A program made the translations under genes and the position numbers. This document shows, piece after piece, positions 4,883-7,421 of a stretch of DNA of 7,421 nucleotides (its first letter is position 1; each line of letters starts with the position of its first letter). A model generated the notes under the pieces. It searched no databases. It was not told the origin of the DNA and saw only the letters and a list, made by a program, of their open reading frames with translations. Origin of the DNA: Thiobacillus sp. (GTDB taxonomy: Bacteria; Pseudomonadota; Gammaproteobacteria; Burkholderiales; Thiobacillaceae); contig DONB01000182.1 in the NCBI GenBank assembly GCA_003510325.1, positions 18,734 through 26,154 on the forward strand, read 5' to 3'.

Positions 4883-7421
4883 ATGTCCAAGCTCGTCATT
4901 GTCGAATCGCCGTCGAAATCCAAAACGCTGAAAAAATACCTCGGCGCGGACTACGAAATCCTCGCCAGCTACGGCCACGTGCGCGACCTGGAGCCGAAGA
5001 CTGGCGCGGTCGATACCGAAAACTTCTCGATGAAGTACCAGGTCATCGAACGCAACGCCAAGCACGTCGATGCCATCGTCAAGGCTGCCAAGAAGGCCGA
5101 CGAAGTGCTGCTGGCAACCGACCCGGATCGCGAAGGCGAGGCGATTTCCTGGCACATCAGCGAAATCCTCAAGGAACGCAAGGTCAAGACGCCGATGAAG
5201 CGGGTGGCCTTCTACGAGATCACCGAATCGGCCATCCAGGACGCGGTGCGCCACCCGCGCGAGATCGCGTCCGACCTGGTCGACGCGCAGCAGGCACGTC
5301 GAGCGCTGGATTACCTGGTCGGCTTCAACCTGTCGCCGCTGCTGTGGAAGAAAATAAGCCCCGGCCTTTCCGCCGGACGCGTGCAGTCGCCCGCGCTGCG
5401 CATGATCGTCGAACGCGAGGAGGAAATCGAAGCCTTCGTGCCGCGCGAATACTGGTCGCTGCATCTCGACAGCCACAAGGGCAGCCAGCCGTTCACCGCC
5501 AAGCTCACCCACTTCAAGGGCGAGAAGCTCGAGCAGTTCACGGTCGAGCACGAGGCGCGCAGCAAGGAATGGCTGGCTACGCTGGAGGGCCGCGATGCCA
5601 CGGTGATGCGCATCGAGAAGAAGCGCCGCGCCCGCCATCCCGGCGCGCCCTTCACCACCTCGACCCTGCAGCAGGCCGGCGTGCGCCAACTCGGCATGAC
5701 GACCGACCGCGTGATGCGCACCGCACAGCAGCTGTACGAAGGCATCGATCTGGGCGAAGGCCCGGTCGGCCTCATCACCTATATGCGAACCGATTCGGTG
5801 AACCTGGCACAGGAAGCGATCACCGACATCCGCAAGTATGTGGGCGCCAACTTCGACAAGGAATTCCTGCCGCCGTCCGCGATTGCCTACAAGGCCAAGA
5901 CCAAGAACGCGCAGGAAGCGCACGAAGCGGTGCGCCCGACTTCGGTGACGCGCACGCCCGAGGCGGTGAAGCAATTTCTCACGCACGACCAGGCGCGGCT
6001 CTACGAGCTGATCTGGAAGCGTACCGTCGCCTGCCAGATGACGCCGGCGCAGTTCGACACCGTCGCCGCCGACATCACAGTGGGCGAGGGGACTTTCCGC
6101 GCCACCGGCCAGACCCTGGCGTTCGCCGGCTTTCTCGCGGTATATCAGGACGACGAGGACGAAGAAGGCGAATCCAAGCTGCCGGTGCTGGCCGAGGGCG
6201 AAACCTTGCCGGTCGACAGGCTCTACGGCGAACAGCATTTCACCCAGCCGCCGCCGCGCTATACCGAGGCGTCACTGGTGAAGGCGCTGGAAGAATATGG
6301 CATCGGCCGCCCATCGACCTACGCCAGCATCATTTCCACCCTGCAGGACCGCGAATACGTGGTGCTGGAGAAGAAGCGCTTCCAGCCGACCGACGTAGGC
6401 CGTCTGGTCAACTGCTTTCTCACCCGCCATTTCAGCCACTACGTCGACTACGACTTCACCGCCAAGCTGGAGGACAAGCTTGACGACGTGTCGAACGGCA
6501 CGCGGGTGTGGACGCGGCTGCTGGGCGAGTTCTGGAAGGAATTCGACGGCGACCTCAAGGCCAAGCAGGGCGTCGAGCGCGGCTGCCCGATCCTGGAAGC
6601 CTGCCCCAAGTGCGGCAAGCCGCTGTTCATGCAGGCGAGCAAGCGCGGACTCTTCATCGGCTGCTCCGGCTATCCGGAATGCGATTACACGCGCCCGCTG
6701 CACGCAGCCACTGCCGAGGGCGACAACATCCTCGGCAAGGATCCGGCGAGCGGGCTCGACGTCAAGCTGCTGTCCGGGCGTTTCGGCCCCTACGTGCAGA
6801 TCGGCGAGATGCCGGAAGACAAGAAGGCGCCGAAGCCGCGCCGCGCCTCGTGGCCGAAGGAAATTCCGCTCGACCAGGCGACGCTCGAACTAGCGCTGAA
6901 ATTCCTCTCGTTGCCGCGCGAAGTCGGCCACCATCCGACCACCGGCCTGCCCATCGTCGCCAACAACGGTCGCTTCGGCCCGTATCTCTTGCACGACGGC
7001 AAGTTCAAGTCGATTCCCAAGACCGACAGCGTCTACGAAATCGATCTGCCGCGCGCGCTCGAAGTTTTGGCGATGGAACGCGCACCGCGCGGCGCCGATT
7101 CGGCCGCCTCGGTGCTGAAGAGCCTGGGCCCGCACCCGGAGGACGGCAAGGACATCACCGTGCGCAGCGGCCGCTACGGCCCCTATGTGAAGCACGGCAG
7201 CACCAACGCCACCCTGCCGAAGGACATCACCCCGGAAGAGATCACGCTGGATGAAGCGATCGGACTGATCGCCGCGCGTGTGGCCAAGGGCCCGGCCAAG
7301 AAGCCGGTGAAAAAGGCCGCGGCCAAACCTGCGGCGAAGAAGAAGGAAAAATCCGCCGAAGCGGTGGAAACGAAGAAACCCGCAGCGAAAAAAGCGACAA
7401 CCAAAAAGGCGCCCGCCAAGC
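4883..7421 (+). CDS. topA: DNA topoisomerase I (type IA), 3' end outside window
   Basis: TopA relaxes negative supercoils by cutting one DNA strand through a 5'-phosphotyrosine link. The 846 codons in the window hold nearly the whole protein. The TOPRIM domain has VIVESPSKSKT with Glu8 and the metal-binding DPDREGE at Asp80, Asp82 and Glu84. The catalytic tyrosine is Tyr300 in ITYMRTDS, equivalent to Tyr319 in E. coli. An acidic run lies at about 423-430. A single four-cysteine zinc finger is formed by Cys574, Cys577, Cys594 and Cys600. Three C-terminal repeats each carry GR(F/Y)GPY, at 632-637, 696-701 and 763-768. From residue 802 a Lys/Ala/Pro-rich tail runs off the window edge. One zinc finger with GPY repeats and a basic tail differs from the E. 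coli layout of several zinc-ribbon modules. The ATG follows the smg stop by 6 nt with no clear Shine-Dalgarno, so coupling is likely. Confidence 0.97.
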   Translation, partial: MSKLVIVESPSKSKTLKKYLGADYEILASYGHVRDLEPKTGAVDTENFSMKYQVIERNAKHVDAIVKAAKKADEVLLATDPDREGEAISWHISEILKERKVKTPMKRVAFYEITESAIQDAVRHPREIASDLVDAQQARRALDYLVGFNLSPLLWKKISPGLSAGRVQSPALRMIVEREEEIEAFVPREYWSLHLDSHKGSQPFTAKLTHFKGEKLEQFTVEHEARSKEWLATLEGRDATVMRIEKKRRARHPGAPFTTSTLQQAGVRQLGMTTDRVMRTAQQLYEGIDLGEGPVGLITYMRTDSVNLAQEAITDIRKYVGANFDKEFLPPSAIAYKAKTKNAQEAHEAVRPTSVTRTPEAVKQFLTHDQARLYELIWKRTVACQMTPAQFDTVAADITVGEGTFRATGQTLAFAGFLAVYQDDEDEEGESKLPVLAEGETLPVDRLYGEQHFTQPPPRYTEASLVKALEEYGIGRPSTYASIISTLQDREYVVLEKKRFQPTDVGRLVNCFLTRHFSHYVDYDFTAKLEDKLDDVSNGTRVWTRLLGEFWKEFDGDLKAKQGVERGCPILEACPKCGKPLFMQASKRGLFIGCSGYPECDYTRPLHAATAEGDNILGKDPASGLDVKLLSGRFGPYVQIGEMPEDKKAPKPRRASWPKEIPLDQATLELALKFLSLPREVGHHPTTGLPIVANNGRFGPYLLHDGKFKSIPKTDSVYEIDLPRALEVLAMERAPRGADSAASVLKSLGPHPEDGKDITVRSGRYGPYVKHGSTNATLPKDITPEEITLDEAIGLIAARVAKGPAKKPVKKAAAKPAAKKKEKSAEAVETKKPAAKKATTKKAPAK

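Noticed and set aside
4877..6238. Minus-strand open frame (453 codons) opposite topA
   Set aside because: The topA frame here carries the TOPRIM and catalytic tyrosine motifs. The antisense product is Leu/Val/Arg-rich with no domain I can name and no upstream ribosome binding site that stands out.
5344..7254. Plus-strand frames of 379 and 248 codons inside topA
   Set aside because: They lie within topA in another frame, have Arg/Ala/Gly-rich composition typical of frame shadows, and show no frameshift in topA that they would explain.

Overview
The window is an ordinary housekeeping locus from a G+C-rich proteobacterium, most likely a betaproteobacterium (a Thiobacillus- or Nitrosomonadales-like relative is my guess). 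This rests on recognisable protein families and the gene order rsmB-fmt-def <> tsaP-dprA-smg-topA, not on any database search. It is gene-dense, and no gene-free stretch reaches 300 bases. I see no mobile element, CRISPR array, tRNA or rRNA.

Left arm (minus strand, read right to left from about 1984 to 1): def (peptide deformylase), fmt (methionyl-tRNA formyltransferase) and rsmB (16S rRNA m5C967 methyltransferase, cut by the left edge). The gaps are 8 and 30 nt, so this looks like one operon. Fmt adds the formyl group to initiator Met-tRNA, Def removes it from the new protein, and RsmB modifies the ribosome.

Centre (1985-2142): a divergent intergenic region of about 160 nt. It holds a good sigma70-type promoter for def, an overlapping weaker -10 for tsaP, and two clear inverted repeats, one of which covers the def -35 box and abuts the tsaP ribosome binding site.

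Right arm (plus strand, 2143 to the right edge): a secreted LysM protein resembling the type IV pilus secretin-associated protein TsaP, DprA (recombination mediator in transformation), Smg (DUF494, function unknown) and TopA (DNA topoisomerase I, cut by the right edge within a Lys/Ala-rich tail). The gaps of 30, 4 and 6 nt suggest co-transcription and translational coupling. TsaP and DprA plausibly touch the same process, DNA uptake and transformation, but that link is inference.

I did not find a convincing undescribed system. The points most worth a second look are a 12-bp terminator-like hairpin near the start of dprA, the palindromes in the divergent promoter region, the TopA tail, and the smg-topA adjacency, which may explain the origin of the E. 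coli yrdD gene.
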